64,000 bases of DNA, from the NCBI GenBank assembly GCA_017440275.1, contig JAFSHN010000043.1, positions 1-64,000 of the forward strand. Direction: 5' to 3'. The notes beneath the pieces are model-generated. The model worked only from the letters and a program-made list of their open reading frames with translations, searched no databases and was not told where the DNA came from. This DNA comes from Bacillota bacterium. Its GTDB lineage: Bacteria; Bacillota; Clostridia; Peptostreptococcales; Anaerovoracaceae. The position numbers and the translations under genes are program-made. Shown piece after piece: positions 17,500-25,333 of the stretch (the stretch's first letter is position 1; each line of letters opens with the position of its first letter).

Positions 17500-18396
17500 A
17501 TGGGACTGTTTAGTAAAGTAGCTGACAAATTTGTCAAAAAAGAAAAAGATGTGTATACAGAAAACAATACGGTTTTCATCGTTCATCTATATATGAAAGA
17601 GCTGTGCCCGATGCCGGACAAAGACTTTGCGACTGCCATTATGGAGAAACATCTTGGGGAAATCGACAGAGTATCTTATGATGAAGAAAATGCAATATTT
17701 GCACCTAAAAAGTACCTGGTAGAGTTTAAAGACGGAAAAATGCCGCCTCAGTTGCTTGTGTCAAAATGCTCGGAAATAAGAAATTTTGAGGTTGATTATA
17801 TTGCCAGAAATCAGATGTGGGACTGTCCTGAAAGTGAGCAGATTCTTGAAGAATGCAAATACCACGTGGTTGCTGCAGACTTTTTGGGTAATGCAATGGA
17901 GTATAAGGACAGAGCTGAAATGATTATGGATTTCACGGAGGCTTTGGTCGAAATGTTCCCACAGTGTGAAGCTGTACTTTTCCAAAACTCCTTTAAAATG
18001 TTTACACGTGACAAAATACTGAATCACGATATTCCGAAGGATATGAGATTTATTTATTTTGCTGTAAACACCAGATTGTTTAATGTTCAAGGTACAGACG
18101 AAAAAGTTGTTGATACTGTGGGGATGGGGCTGCTGGGTCTTCCGGATGTGCAGTATCATTTTAAAGACTTTGATCCAAACCTTGTAGCTAATCATGCGTA
18201 CAATATTGCATCCTATATTTTTGACAACAATTCTCCTATCGAAAGCGGAGATGTGATAGATGGAATAAAAGACGGCAGAATAAGTCAGGAAGTGGCTTGG
18301 AAATGTCAGTTTGAAAATTCCTTGATTGGACCGAAAAGACCTCTGCTTGACATTTGTATGGGTGAATTTGCTGCAGGAGCAAGAGAGAAATGTTAA
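17500..18396 (+). CDS. DUF4261 domain-containing protein
   Basis: A 298-residue soluble protein. The start at 17500 (MGLFSKVADKFVKKEKDVY) follows AAAGGAG. The pattern CKYHVVAADFLGNAMEYKDRAEMIMDFTEALVEMFPQCEAV and RLFNVQGTDEKVVDTVGMGLLGLPDVQYHFKDFDP is what I associate with DUF4261, a family without known function common in Firmicutes. No signal peptide or membrane segment is seen. It is a single-gene unit; the unusual richness in Phe/Tyr and the short variable N-terminus are the only special features. Confidence 0.75.
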   Translation: MGLFSKVADKFVKKEKDVYTENNTVFIVHLYMKELCPMPDKDFATAIMEKHLGEIDRVSYDEENAIFAPKKYLVEFKDGKMPPQLLVSKCSEIRNFEVDYIARNQMWDCPESEQILEECKYHVVAADFLGNAMEYKDRAEMIMDFTEALVEMFPQCEAVLFQNSFKMFTRDKILNHDIPKDMRFIYFAVNTRLFNVQGTDEKVVDTVGMGLLGLPDVQYHFKDFDPNLVANHAYNIASYIFDNNSPIESGDVIDGIKDGRISQEVAWKCQFENSLIGPKRPLLDICMGEFAAGAREKC

Positions 18397-18499
18397 GCCC
18401 TCGTTAAAACTTATATCGAACACTGAAAAAGGTTGATTGATAAAAAAATATCAATTAGAATAAAGATATAATATTAAAGATACGAAAGGAGAGGGGATT

Positions 18500-20029
18500 T
18501 TGAAGAAACCAATGCTTGGTGACAAACTGAATGAAGCTGTTACATCAGTGTTGCCTATAACATTGATTGTACTGATACTGTGCTTTACCATAACGCCGAT
18601 TTCAAACAGTATGTTAGTTTCCTTCGCTTTCGGAGCAATTTTGCTTACCATTGGAATGGCTTTCTTTACTTTGGGAGCCGATACTGCTATGACTCCTATC
18701 GGTAATAAAGTAGGTGCTTGCATTACAAAGTCCAAGAACCTTTGGGTAATTACATTTATCAGCTTTTTGCTGGGTGTAATAATTACAATTTCAGAGCCTG
18801 ATTTGCAGGTTTTGGCTAACCAGGTGCCTACGATTCCAAATGCAGTTATTATCTGGTCTGTCGCTTTAGGGGTAGGAGCATTTTTGATAATCGCTATGCT
18901 GCGTATTCTTATAGGGATAAGTTTGTCGTGGCTGTTATTAGGTTTTTATGCAGTGGTTTTTATACTTGCAACTCAGGTACCTAAAGATTTCTGGGCGGTA
19001 GCCTTTGATTCCGGAGGAGTAACTACGGGACCTATGACAGTACCGTTTATTATGGCACTTGGTGTAGGGGTTTCTTCCATCCGAAGCGACCGTCATGCGG
19101 GAGATGACAGTTTCGGTTTGGTTGCACTTGGTTCCATAGGTCCTATTATTGCGGTTTTGATCTTGGGTCTTGTATATCCTACAGAAGGAGCATATACTCC
19201 TGTTGAAATACCTGTAACGGAAACATCTAAAGATAGTGTAATGTTGTTTGTTGAAGCGCTTCCTACTTATATACATGAAGTAGCGATGGCTTTAGCTCCT
19301 ATCATAATATTCTTTTTCGGATTCAACTTTTTTGTTATAAAACTGGGAAGAAGACCTCTCGTAAGAATTGTAATGGGCCTTGCATTCACATTTATGGGGC
19401 TTGTTATGTTCCTCACAGGGGTAAATATTGGGTTTATGCCTGTAGGTAATTATCTGGGCAAGATGATTGGACAAACGGATTTTTATTGGATATTAATACC
19501 GATTGCGATGATAATCGGATATTTCATAGTTCAGGCAGAACCGGCGGTTCACGTGCTGAATAAACAAGTAGAAACCATAACTGCCGGGTCTATTCCGGCA
19601 AGGGCAATGGGCCTTGCTTTGTCGTTGAGTGTTTCAATATCTTTGGCGTTGGCTATGGTGAGAGTTGTAACAGGAATCTCTGTAATGTATTTTCTTGTAC
19701 CGGGATATGCTATTGCACTTGGACTTACATTTATATCACCAAAGATTTTCACCGCTATTGCTTTTGACTCGGGTGGTGTAGCTTCGGGACCTATGACTGC
19801 AACATTTTTGTTACCTTTTGCTATGGGTGCCTGTGAAGCAATCGGAGGTCTCGACCGAATTGTAACAGATGCCTTCGGTGTAGTTGCAATGGTTGCAATG
19901 ACGCCGCTTATAACCATACAGATTATGGGTGTAATTCATAAGTTTAAGAGTCGCAGGGAAGACGCGGCAAGAGAAAGAATTCAGATTCACATCAGAGGTT
20001 TTGCTGATGATGATATCATTGAAGTTTAG
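18500..20029 (+). CDS. DUF1538 integral membrane protein, probable transporter
   Basis: A 509-residue membrane protein with about 12 helices, built from two homologous halves. Each half carries the same motif: AFDSGGVTTGPMT near residue 169 and AFDSGGVASGPMT near residue 419, plus PxG-helix breaks (GADTAMTPIGNKVG; GVNIGFMPVGNYLG). Such internal repeats are typical of secondary transporters and channels. The substrate is unknown. The start is TTG at 18500, directly after AAGGAGAGGGG. A tandem PII-like protein follows 12 bases later, suggesting a nitrogen- or nucleotide-controlled transport system. The family name is firm, the transport role inferred. Confidence 0.85.
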   Translation: MKKPMLGDKLNEAVTSVLPITLIVLILCFTITPISNSMLVSFAFGAILLTIGMAFFTLGADTAMTPIGNKVGACITKSKNLWVITFISFLLGVIITISEPDLQVLANQVPTIPNAVIIWSVALGVGAFLIIAMLRILIGISLSWLLLGFYAVVFILATQVPKDFWAVAFDSGGVTTGPMTVPFIMALGVGVSSIRSDRHAGDDSFGLVALGSIGPIIAVLILGLVYPTEGAYTPVEIPVTETSKDSVMLFVEALPTYIHEVAMALAPIIIFFFGFNFFVIKLGRRPLVRIVMGLAFTFMGLVMFLTGVNIGFMPVGNYLGKMIGQTDFYWILIPIAMIIGYFIVQAEPAVHVLNKQVETITAGSIPARAMGLALSLSVSISLALAMVRVVTGISVMYFLVPGYAIALGLTFISPKIFTAIAFDSGGVASGPMTATFLLPFAMGACEAIGGLDRIVTDAFGVVAMVAMTPLITIQIMGVIHKFKSRREDAARERIQIHIRGFADDDIIEV

Positions 20030-20041
20030 AGGAGGGAAAGT

Positions 20042-20749
20042 ATGGAAGGTTTACATTTAGTGATTACAATTACCGACCGTGACAATGCTGAAAGAGCTAT
20101 TTCCATCCTCGGAGAGTGCAATGTTTATACATCTTATGTAGCTATGGGAGAAGGAACAGCTCCTCCTGAAGTGTTAGACTATTTGTATCTCCATCCAAGT
20201 GAAAAAGCTGTTATTTTCGGTGTTGTTACTAATGCAGGTCTGATGCCGCTCATAAAAACCATAAAACGCAAGATGTTCATCGACTTGCCGGGTAATGGTA
20301 TTGCTGTAGCGATTCCATTAAACAGTGTAGGCGGCAAACGATGCCTTGAATATATTATGGACGGGCAGACGATAGAACTTGGAGAGAAGAAAACAAGCTC
20401 ATCAGAAAGAGAGGGAAAAATGGCAGTTAATACGGATTTTGAAATGGTCTTTGTCATTGCAAATGAAGGCTATTCAGATATGATTATGGATGCTGCAAGA
20501 AAGGCCGGAGCAAGCGGCGGTACAGTAATCAAAGCGAGAGGAACCGGCGCAGAATATACAGAAAAGTTTTTTGGTTTTTCAATTGCAAAGGAAAAAGAAA
20601 TCCATATGCTGGTTACTCCTGCCCAGGGAAGAAATCATATTATGAAGTCGATTATGGAGCACGCAGGACTTGAAAGTAAGGCACAGTCCATGGTATTTTC
20701 GTTGCCTGTGAGCCATGCAATAGGATTAAGAACACCTGATAAAGATTGA
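20042..20749 (+). CDS. Tandem PII-like signalling protein
   Basis: The 235-residue product contains two PII-like ferredoxin-fold domains. The second (about 132-232) has the PII pattern AARKAGASGGTVIKARGTG followed by a loop and FFGFSIAKEKEIHMLVTP, close to the classical nucleotide-binding region. The first (about 1-105) is more divergent, with MGEGTAPPEVLDYLYLHPSEK in place of a normal T-loop. A Ser/Glu/Lys-rich linker joins them. PII proteins sense ATP/ADP and effectors and bind transporters. Position directly behind the DUF1538 gene suggests it gates that protein. A possible internal start lies at 20420. Confidence 0.8.
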   Translation: MEGLHLVITITDRDNAERAISILGECNVYTSYVAMGEGTAPPEVLDYLYLHPSEKAVIFGVVTNAGLMPLIKTIKRKMFIDLPGNGIAVAIPLNSVGGKRCLEYIMDGQTIELGEKKTSSSEREGKMAVNTDFEMVFVIANEGYSDMIMDAARKAGASGGTVIKARGTGAEYTEKFFGFSIAKEKEIHMLVTPAQGRNHIMKSIMEHAGLESKAQSMVFSLPVSHAIGLRTPDKD

Positions 20750-20765
20750 TAATTACAAAGAAACC

Positions 20766-20809
20766 AGACAGCCAATATTGTTAAAGCGATATTGGCTGTT
20801 CTTTTTTTT
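20766..20809 (+). terminator. Rho-independent terminator after the PII-like gene
   Basis: Eleven-pair stem ACAGCCAATAT / ATATTGGCTGT followed by a run of eight T. Confidence 0.9.
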
Positions 20810-21065
20810 GCGGAGCGGTAAGTCTCCCAGACGTTAGAATGACATAGCAAGGGGAGTAATATCTCCTGGATATTGGAATAGCCTAACTTTGGGAGAATAA
20901 TGTCTCCCCAAATTTGAGAAATAAACTAAAAAGGAGAATCTTTGTATGCTGCAATGACCCAAATCAGCAGATAATTCATAAACGGGAGAATAATCAGCAT
21001 AAAAGTTCCCCAAAGACTTGCTACTTGTACTAATTGGGAAATCTGGGGTGATAACTTATCTCCCA
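20810..21065. repeat. Cluster of GGGAG/CTCCC dyads in a gene-poor stretch
   Basis: The 447-base gap between the terminator and the PTS-like gene holds several short dyads of one kind: GGAGTAATATCTCC (20853-20866), GGGAGAATAATGTCTCCC (20891-20908), a half copy GGGAGAATAATC near 20982, and GGGTGATAACTTATCTCCC (21046-21064). They may be operator sites or small hairpins. A small reading frame runs between them on the minus strand. Confidence 0.5.
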
Positions 21066-21066
21066 T
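20926..21066 (-). CDS. Possible small membrane protein (46 residues)
   Basis: An ATG at 21066 opens a 46-residue frame: MGDKLSPQISQLVQVASLWG, then a long hydrophobic helix (TFMLIILPFMNYLLIWVIAA) and a short polar tail YKDSPF. A single clean helix with a charged end looks more like a real small membrane protein than chance. There is no good ribosome site, so it could also be the remnant of a larger gene. It occupies the otherwise empty region before the PTS-like gene. Confidence 0.35.
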   Translation of the reverse strand: MGDKLSPQISQLVQVASLWGTFMLIILPFMNYLLIWVIAAYKDSPF

Positions 21067-21218
21067 TTACCATTAAGTCTGATTTTCGGGACATATAGTA
21101 TTGGACTGTGCCCTAGAACTTGATTTTTATGCCAATTAGGGAAGTCAACAGCCGAAGTCGGTTGACTTTTATTGAAAAAATACTGTACTTTTGCGACTTA
21201 CTCTGTTATTATATTCGA

Positions 21219-21234
21219 GGAACTGACAAGACAG
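21219..21234. promoter_or_regulatory. Palindromic operator-like site upstream of the PTS IIC-like gene
   Basis: AACTGACAAGACAGTT is an inverted repeat (AACTG…CAGTT) 23 bases before the start codon. Its core GAACTGACAAGACAG recurs exactly at 34361-34375, just upstream of the racemase promoter. A shared regulator is likely; the nearby niaR product is one candidate. Confidence 0.4.
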
Positions 21235-21256
21235 TTGTAAAGTGAGGAGTAAAGAA

Positions 21257-22312
21257 GTGAAAAAAGTATTTAATAGGATTTTTATTGAAGGTTTGACAGG
21301 GATGGCACAAGGCTTGTTTGCAACACTTATTGTAGGGACGATTATACAGCAAATCGGCTCTCTGGTAGGTGGAAGTGTGGGGGATATGATCTTCCTGCTT
21401 GGCAAAGTTGCTGCTGCAATGACAGGTGCCGGAATAGGTGTGGGTGTTGCTTGCCGTTATAAAGCAAGCCCTCTGGTAGTAGTGTCTGCCGGCATTGCGG
21501 GTATGGTAGGTGCTTTTGCAAGCAAATTACTAGCGGGAACAGTACTTGTAAACGGAGCCATCGTATTGGCCGGCCCCGGAGAACCTTTAGGTGCATTTTT
21601 AGCAGCTTATGTGGCTATTGAGCTTGGCCTTCTTGTTTCAGGTAAAACAAAAGTCGATATTTTAGTAACGCCGCTTGTATGTATAGGCAGCGGCAGTGTA
21701 ATTGGTCTGATTTTAGGCCCTCCTATTTCAAGCTTTATGCTTGCATTAGGTGAACTGATAAACTGGGGAACTGAACAACAGCCTTTCTTGATGGGTATAA
21801 TAGTATCAGTACTTATGGGTATGATTTTGACTCTTCCTATCAGCTCAGCGGCGCTGGGTGTAATTCTCAACTTGGGAGGACTGGCAGCAGGTGCAGCTAC
21901 TGTAGGCTGTTGCTGCAACATGGTTGGCTTTGCGGTTGCCAGCTACCGTGAGAACAAGATGGGCGGATTGATTGCCCAGGGCATTGGAACTTCTATGCTG
22001 CAGGTTCCTAACATTATGAAGAAACCTGTTATATGGCTACCTGCCATCATATCAAGTGCGGTTTTGGGACCGGTATCAACTATGGTTCTTCATATGACAA
22101 ATAATGCAACCGGCTCAGGTATGGGAACTGCAGGACTGGTTGGACAGATTATGACTATGGAAACTATGTCAGCAGTTGAAGACCCTATGATTGTTTTCGT
22201 TAAGATATTAGTTATCCAAATCATTCTGCCTGCAATCATAACTTTGATTGTATCAGAGTTCATGAGAAAGAAGGGCTGGATTGAGTTTGGAGATATGAAG
22301 CTGGAAATGTAA
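21257..22312 (+). CDS. PTS IIC-like membrane transporter (standalone)
   Basis: A 351-residue, glycine-rich membrane protein of the PTS_EIIC_2 type, with about ten hydrophobic helices. Typical segments are GLTGMAQGLFATLIVGTIIQQIG, the LAGPGEPLGAFLAAYVAIELG loop and MGLPISSAALG-like turns (GMILTLPISSAALGVIL). No IIA or IIB domain is attached or nearby, so whether it uses phosphoenolpyruvate coupling is uncertain. GTG at 21257 is chosen because GAGGAG lies seven bases before it. niaR follows after a terminator. The substrate is unknown; proximity to niaR makes a niacin-related or regulated role worth testing. Confidence 0.8.
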   Translation: MKKVFNRIFIEGLTGMAQGLFATLIVGTIIQQIGSLVGGSVGDMIFLLGKVAAAMTGAGIGVGVACRYKASPLVVVSAGIAGMVGAFASKLLAGTVLVNGAIVLAGPGEPLGAFLAAYVAIELGLLVSGKTKVDILVTPLVCIGSGSVIGLILGPPISSFMLALGELINWGTEQQPFLMGIIVSVLMGMILTLPISSAALGVILNLGGLAAGAATVGCCCNMVGFAVASYRENKMGGLIAQGIGTSMLQVPNIMKKPVIWLPAIISSAVLGPVSTMVLHMTNNATGSGMGTAGLVGQIMTMETMSAVEDPMIVFVKILVIQIILPAIITLIVSEFMRKKGWIEFGDMKLEM

Positions 22313-22318
22313 GAAAGT

Positions 22319-22350
22319 GAACCCTGAAAATACTCAGGGTTCTTTATTTT
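22319..22350 (+). terminator. Rho-independent terminator
   Basis: Stem GAACCCTGA / TCAGGGTTC followed by TTTATTTTC, between the PTS-like gene and niaR. Confidence 0.85.
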
Positions 22351-22430
22351 CTTAAAAGTATGTTGCAATTATGCCGTGAGTTGGTGTAGATTATAGTTAG
22401 GAAAATTACTTAAGAAAGGCTAATAAACCT

Positions 22431-22976
22431 ATGAACGGCAGCGAGAGACGTCAAAGAATAATTGAAATATTGAAATCAGAAGACAGACCGGTTCCCGGTG
22501 TTGAACTTGCGGGTTTACTTGATGTGAGCAGACAGGTAATAGTGCAGGATATGGCGCTTTTGCGTGCCAACGGAACGGAAATAACCTCAACTCACAAAGG
22601 CTACGTAATTGCACCAATGGAGGGTTTCAGTCGTGTTTTTAAGGTGGTTCACACTGATGAGCAGGTTGAAGAAGAACTGAATTTATATGTTGATTTTGGC
22701 GGCAAGGTGGAAGATGTGTTCGTGTACCATAAAGTTCACGGTGTTATAAAAGTAGATATGAACATCAAGTCCCGTATGGATGTAAAAAAATATATGGATG
22801 ATATTTCAACCGGCAAATCAACACAGTTAATGAAACTTACATCAAATTACCATTACCATACTATTTCAGCCGAGAGTGAAGATATTCTCAACATGATTCA
22901 GGAAGAATTGATAAACAGAGGTTTCTTGGCGAAATTACAGGATTATGAACCTATTAATTTCTGGGATACAAAATAG
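22431..22976 (+). CDS. niaR: Niacin-responsive repressor NiaR (HTH-11 plus 3H domain)
   Basis: NiaR represses NAD synthesis and niacin uptake genes when nicotinic acid is present. The 181-residue product has an N-terminal winged helix (RRQRIIEILKSEDRPVPGVELAGLLDVSRQVIVQDMALLR) and a C-terminal 3H domain. The three metal- or ligand-related histidines are seen in KVVHTDEQ, YHKVHGVI and the YHYHTISAES segment. Length and order match the YrxA/NiaR family. The related salvage gene pncB is in this window at 40027. It is followed directly by a MarR gene. Confidence 0.9.
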   Translation: MNGSERRQRIIEILKSEDRPVPGVELAGLLDVSRQVIVQDMALLRANGTEITSTHKGYVIAPMEGFSRVFKVVHTDEQVEEELNLYVDFGGKVEDVFVYHKVHGVIKVDMNIKSRMDVKKYMDDISTGKSTQLMKLTSNYHYHTISAESEDILNMIQEELINRGFLAKLQDYEPINFWDTK

Positions 22977-22995
22977 GCGATTCAGGGGAGAAAAA

Positions 22996-23433
22996 ATGAT
23001 ATTTAAACATTTTTCCGGCATCTACAATAAGTTTAGAATGCATTTATATATGAAGGTTTTCAGTCAAAATCCGGGGGATAGTTCAAAAGAACGTCTGTCG
23101 GCCATCGAAATTCTTTGTGTCGAGTTGATTCATGCACTGGATAGACCGACTATCAACGAATTTGCCAAATTTGCAGGATTGTCGGCCCCTAATGCAGCAT
23201 ACAAAGTTAACAGTCTGCTGAAAAAAGGTTATATTAAAAGAGTTCAAAGCGAGGTAGACAAAAGAGAATACCATCTGGAGGTCAGCGGAAAGTATTTAGA
23301 TATATATGGAATCACATATCAATATGTCGCTGAACTGTCGGAAAAAATCAAAGAGCGCTTTCCACAAGAAGATATAGAGAAACTTGAAGGAATATTGGCT
23401 ATCGTTGATGAGGAATTGATGGCAGAAAAATAG
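22996..23433 (+). CDS. MarR-family transcriptional regulator
   Basis: A 145-residue winged-helix regulator. The DNA-binding part reads RPTINEFAKFAGLSAPNAAYKVNSLLKKGYIKRVQSEVDKREYHLEV, the typical MarR recognition helix and wing with its DKRE turn. The ATG at 22996 follows AGGGGAG. It lies 19 bases after niaR and before a bidirectional terminator. Its ligand and targets are unknown; it may act on the neighbouring anchored protein or only on itself. Confidence 0.88.
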   Translation: MIFKHFSGIYNKFRMHLYMKVFSQNPGDSSKERLSAIEILCVELIHALDRPTINEFAKFAGLSAPNAAYKVNSLLKKGYIKRVQSEVDKREYHLEVSGKYLDIYGITYQYVAELSEKIKERFPQEDIEKLEGILAIVDEELMAEK

Positions 23434-23447
23434 TTGTTGTATAAAAG

Positions 23448-23482
23448 AAACGACCGCGAAATTATCGCGGTCGTTGTTTATT
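23448..23482. terminator. Bidirectional terminator
   Basis: Stem CGACCGCGA / TCGCGGTCG with A and T flanks. On the minus strand it abuts the TAA at 23478 that ends the extended frame of the next gene, which supports that frame as the original coding end. Confidence 0.8.
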
Positions 23483-23576
23483 TCCAATATCCTTCTGAAA
23501 CGAGGACTTGCTCATCCCAAGCCTCTTTTACCAAAACTGTTATAGTACGCCGACGGCTACTTTGATGATAGAGCCC
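23478..23576 (-). pseudogene. In-frame C-terminal continuation of the anchored zinc-finger-like protein
   Basis: After the TGA at 23579-23577 the same frame stays open for 32 codons, ending WDEQVLVSEGYWK then TAA. This tail resembles the repeated VHHEAVYE/KEAWDEQV segments usual at the end of such surface proteins. The terminator directly after the TAA agrees. One nonsense change would explain the split. Confidence 0.55.
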
Positions 23577-24056
23577 TCAGCCGCCTTCGGCTGCCTTATG
23601 AGCCTGAAACTCGGCAGGTGTATCAAAGTATTTGCCGCAGCCCTCAGTTATGCACATTTCTACTGTTTTAGTTTCGTAAACTGCTTCGTGATGGACTGTT
23701 TTATAAACCGGTGGAACCCAAGTTTTGCCGGCATTGGAATCGGTATTTCCTGAAGAAGCCGGAGGCTTTTGAGAAGGTTTAGTTGACGGAGTGGAAGGCA
23801 TGGTTGGTGTGGAAGAAACTTCATTTTCTTCATCCGAATCCTCATCGGGAGTTTCATCAACTATGATTTCAGGAATATCAATAGAATCATCAGGAATATC
23901 AGGCTTAATTTGCTCTTTGACTAATGGCAAGCTGATTCCGGACACGACAAAGCAAAGCAGCAGAACACATATAAAACGCTGCTCTTTTTTGTACAGATCT
24001 GCACCTTGGAGCAAATCTTTTATATAGTTTTTTAAACTGAACTTCGTCTTTTCCAT
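23577..24056 (-). CDS. Membrane-anchored protein with Pro/Thr spacer and C-terminal CxxxC-H domain
   Basis: A 159-residue product I cannot name. A basic start (MEKTKFSLKNYIKDLL) precedes one membrane helix (RFICVLLLCFVVSGISLPL, ~27-46). An acidic stretch follows, then a Pro/Ser/Thr spacer (SSTPTMPSTPSTKPSQKPPA) that should cross the cell wall, and a zinc-finger-like end: KTVHHEAVYETKTVEMCITEGCGKYFD with a further His in AHKAAEGG. Such small modules occur at the end of many Clostridia surface proteins. A TGA ends it, but the frame continues to 23478, so the protein may be truncated. It points toward the MarR gene. Confidence 0.65.
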   Translation of the reverse strand: MEKTKFSLKNYIKDLLQGADLYKKEQRFICVLLLCFVVSGISLPLVKEQIKPDIPDDSIDIPEIIVDETPDEDSDEENEVSSTPTMPSTPSTKPSQKPPASSGNTDSNAGKTWVPPVYKTVHHEAVYETKTVEMCITEGCGKYFDTPAEFQAHKAAEGG

Positions 24057-24062
24057 AATTAC

Positions 24063-25130
24063 CTACATCAGTTTCATCAAAACTTTAACGCCAACGAACG
24101 CTCCTGCAAAGAGAAATAACATGAACACCCATCCGGATAAGGACAGAGAAGCACAAGCGGTGAAGAAAGATGTAATATTACATCCTCCGGCAATGCCTGC
24201 ACCATAACCCATCAAGAGCCCTCCGGAAGATGCCATCAGGACTTGTTTGAGGGATTTTATTTTCTTAAGTTTGAACTCTGCAGCAAAGAATACAGAGATA
24301 AAAGCCCCTGCAATTAGGCCGATGTTTCTAATATTTGGTGCGATTGAATAATTGATTAAATCAGCAACAGCCTGAGAAGGTTCGGATATGCCTATAATAT
24401 CACTGAACCAGAAGAAAGCCCCTGTAATAGACCAGCCTGACTGAAGAATTATGTAATGCAAAATGCTGAAAACTCCAAGGAATATTCCTCCGAGAAGATA
24501 TTTCTGAGATTGAGTTCCGGATTGGCCTCTTTCTATTTTTAACGCTGCATAATAGAGAATCAGAATGATAGCAAGATGAATACCTATGCCTCCCAGCCAA
24601 CCGAAAGTGTCAGGAAGGAAGACCACTATCCCCTTTGCAACCATTTTGCCCCAGATGTCTGCGTAACCGATTCTGGAAATCATAAATCCAATAACCAAGC
24701 TAATTATTGTAAAGATATGAATAGAAAAACCTTCCGCAAGTCTGATAAACATCCCTGAAGCACAAGCTCCTGACAATATCATACCGATACCAAACATAAA
24801 GGCTCCCAGGACGAGGGGAATGCTTATTGCAGATACGCTGAGATAATCCATTTCACCAAAAGAAAGGTATTTCATTGAAGAAATTCCAAGTGAAGCTACA
24901 AGAATACCTACCAAAATCGAACGCAGCTGAGTGGTGGAATTCATGGAATACAAGTCACCGGCGGATGAAACGAAGCAAAGACCGGATTTTTGCAGTACGC
25001 ATCCAAAGGCAATACCGAAGGTCCAGTACCAAGCTAAACTTCCGTTAGTTACAGCTAAAAATATGCAAATAATTACAGCAAGTATAATTAAAAATATTGA
25101 GATTTTCTTTTGAGATGATTTGTTGATCAT
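24063..25130 (-). CDS. YeeE/YedE family transporter (sulfur-compound type)
   Basis: A 355-residue membrane protein with about ten helices and the two YeeE half-motifs: FGCVLQKSGLCFVSSAGDLY and GYGAGIAGGCNITSFFTACASLSLSGWVFM. Conserved cysteines (in SGLCF, SGACASGMF and AGGCN) match those used by thiosulfate carriers of this family to pass the substrate through the membrane. Thiosulfate, another sulfur species or selenium compounds are candidates. The ATG at 25130 lies nine bases after GGGAG and is preferred to an upstream GTG. It sits six bases before the anchored-protein gene, so the two are cotranscribed. Confidence 0.83.
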   Translation of the reverse strand: MINKSSQKKISIFLIILAVIICIFLAVTNGSLAWYWTFGIAFGCVLQKSGLCFVSSAGDLYSMNSTTQLRSILVGILVASLGISSMKYLSFGEMDYLSVSAISIPLVLGAFMFGIGMILSGACASGMFIRLAEGFSIHIFTIISLVIGFMISRIGYADIWGKMVAKGIVVFLPDTFGWLGGIGIHLAIILILYYAALKIERGQSGTQSQKYLLGGIFLGVFSILHYIILQSGWSITGAFFWFSDIIGISEPSQAVADLINYSIAPNIRNIGLIAGAFISVFFAAEFKLKKIKSLKQVLMASSGGLLMGYGAGIAGGCNITSFFTACASLSLSGWVFMLFLFAGAFVGVKVLMKLM

Positions 25131-25269
25131 TCTGTAAACTCCCACAAATATAAACTAAGATTATCATCCCATAATTTGTAAGTAAAAGCAAGTGTTTTGG
25201 GGTGGTCAGAGTCGCAAATGATTATTGAAAAAACGAATAGATACACACTTTGATATAGATAGAATCAAT

Positions 25270-25298
25270 TTGAAGCGTATAGCGGCGAAAGGTAAAAT
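25270..25298 (+). promoter_or_regulatory. Promoter of the large LRR gene, shared with its paralogue
   Basis: TTGAAG (25270-25275) and TAAAAT (25293-25298) are 17 bases apart. ATCAATTTGA at the start and AAAGGTAAAAT at the end are identical to the promoter of the smaller LRR gene at 30694-30722. Confidence 0.65.
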
Positions 25299-25333
25299 TA
25301 TACTACTATAGTAAAGATTGGAGAAGAGATTAC

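Noticed and set aside
20840..21065. CRISPR-like array from the repeated GGGAG/CTCCC motifs
   Set aside because: Units are too short and irregularly spaced, and no cas gene is near.
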